Source: Thermoproteota archaeon (GTDB lineage Archaea; Thermoproteota; Methanomethylicia; Nezhaarchaeales; WYZ-LMO8). Taken from it: a stretch of 5,275 bases of DNA. Made by a program: the position numbers and the translations under genes. The number at the start of each line of letters is the position of its first letter. The stretch's first letter is position 1. Of this stretch, positions 4,847-5,275 are shown one piece after another. The notes under the pieces were generated by a model, which was not told the DNA's origin, did no database searches, and saw only the letters and a list, made by a program, of their open reading frames with translations. The DNA lies in the NCBI GenBank assembly GCA_011605835.1, contig JAAOZJ010000116.1, positions 1 through 5,275 of the forward strand, written 5' to 3'.

Positions 4847-5224
4847 ATGGGAAACGCGGAGCACAGGACGTCCATAACCCCGCTATACTCCAAGAAGCAT
4901 GTTTGGGTTAGGATCCATAACGACACGGTCGTAGTAGGCGTGACGGATTGCCTGCAAAAGCAACTAGGAACGATCATTAACGTAGAATTTTCGAGCGACG
5001 AGTTCGTGGAGAAGGGCCGTCCCATAGCTTGGCTGGAATCGATAAAGGCCGTGGTGGCAGTACCCTCCCCGATAGACTGCGAAATTGTGGAGGTAAATTC
5101 TAGGCTTATAAGAGAGCCGTGGCTTGTGAACGCGAGCCCTTACGACGAGGGTTGGATAGCTTTACTTAGGGCTTTAAATGTGAGCGGACTAAGAGAACTC
5201 AAAAACGACGAAGGCCTACTATGA
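4847..5224 (+). CDS. gcvH: GcvH-like lipoyl carrier protein
   Basis: This 125-residue protein matches glycine cleavage H proteins, in which a swinging lipoyl-lysine carries aminomethyl and redox intermediates between the P, T and L proteins in the cytoplasm. The core runs from YSKKHVWVRI (14-23) through VVVGVTDCLQKQLGTIINVE (28-47). The lipoylation site is LESIKAVVAVPSP (63-75), with K67 as the modified lysine. EIVEVNSRL (79-87), PWLVNASPYDEGWIALLR (91-108) and a short unconserved tail follow. All hallmark elements are present, so it should be lipoylated. It begins 8 bases after the zinc-ribbon stop, and its own stop overlaps the next ATG. No gcvP or gcvT is in the window. A lipoate-binding protein of another system, such as sHdr-linked LbpA, is possible, but nothing here points to hdr genes. 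Confidence 0.88.
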   Translation: MGNAEHRTSITPLYSKKHVWVRIHNDTVVVGVTDCLQKQLGTIINVEFSSDEFVEKGRPIAWLESIKAVVAVPSPIDCEIVEVNSRLIREPWLVNASPYDEGWIALLRALNVSGLRELKNDEGLL

Positions 5225-5275
5225 CCTCATATAAGCTCTATTTCTATGTGGACGCTATCAGGTATCCTGACCCTC
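5221..5275 (+). CDS. N-terminus of an unidentified protein; possible lipoate-protein ligase (partial)
   Basis: An ATG at 5221-5223 overlaps the gcvH TGA (5222-5224) as ATGA, the usual sign of translational coupling. The frame stays open to the window edge and reads MTSYKLYFYVDAIRYPDP (18 residues). This is too short for a family call. The neighbour encodes a lipoyl carrier, and lipoate-protein ligases often begin with a strand and then a DP(Y/F)xNLAxE-type segment, so the final DP would fit such an enzyme. This is inference from context and a few residues only. Confidence 0.45.
   Translation, partial: MTSYKLYFYVDAIRYPDP

Noticed and set aside
4789..5025. Minus-strand 78-residue frame opposite gcvH
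   Set aside because: It is antisense to the conserved H-protein core, including the segment leading to the lipoyl site, and has no supporting motif.

Overview
The window looks like a chromosomal segment of a (hyper)thermophilic archaeon, most likely a member of the Thermoproteota (Crenarchaeota-type). The reasons are a crenarchaeal-style RadA recombinase, an archaea-specific ether-lipid enzyme (CDP-archaeol synthase, CarS), an archaeal Clp1/GRC3-type polynucleotide kinase, heavy use of AGG/AGA and ATA codons, very short intergenic gaps and TATA-box promoters with little or no 5' leader. This assignment is inferred from gene content; no rRNA or other direct taxonomic marker is present.

Layout. 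Bases 1-1932 carry two genes on the minus strand. The first transcribed is a GRC3/Clp1-family RNA 5'-kinase (1932-640). Downstream is the N-terminal 202 codons of an ACT-domain phosphoserine phosphatase (606-1, continuing beyond the left edge). A 90-base divergent promoter region (1933-2022) separates them from a plus-strand pair: a RadA/RadB-like RecA-superfamily ATPase (2023-2724) and carS (2725-3228), which abut with no gap.

Bases 3229-3622 are non-coding. The first part (about 3262-3380) is a compact, GC-rich array of nested hairpins. It contains CCCGCCC-TAAA-GGGCGGG, which resembles the hairpin found at the 3' side of tnpB in IS200/IS605-type elements, so it may be an orphan omega-RNA or a transposon-end remnant with no tnpB left. 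The second part has an AT-rich inverted repeat, a short imperfect direct repeat and the radA promoter.

Bases 3623-5275 form a second plus-strand cluster: radA, a 68-residue double-CxxC zinc-ribbon protein, a GcvH-like lipoyl carrier with its lipoyl-lysine, and the first 18 codons of another gene whose start overlaps the gcvH stop (ATGA). That last gene may be a lipoate-protein ligase, but only its N-terminus is visible.

Themes. Two RecA-superfamily proteins flank the structured non-coding region: the RadA recombinase and a shorter paralogue lacking the N-terminal helix-hairpin-helix domain. RNA 5'-end metabolism, serine synthesis, membrane-lipid synthesis and lipoyl-carrier metabolism fill the rest. 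The strongest candidate for something undescribed is the structured element downstream of carS.
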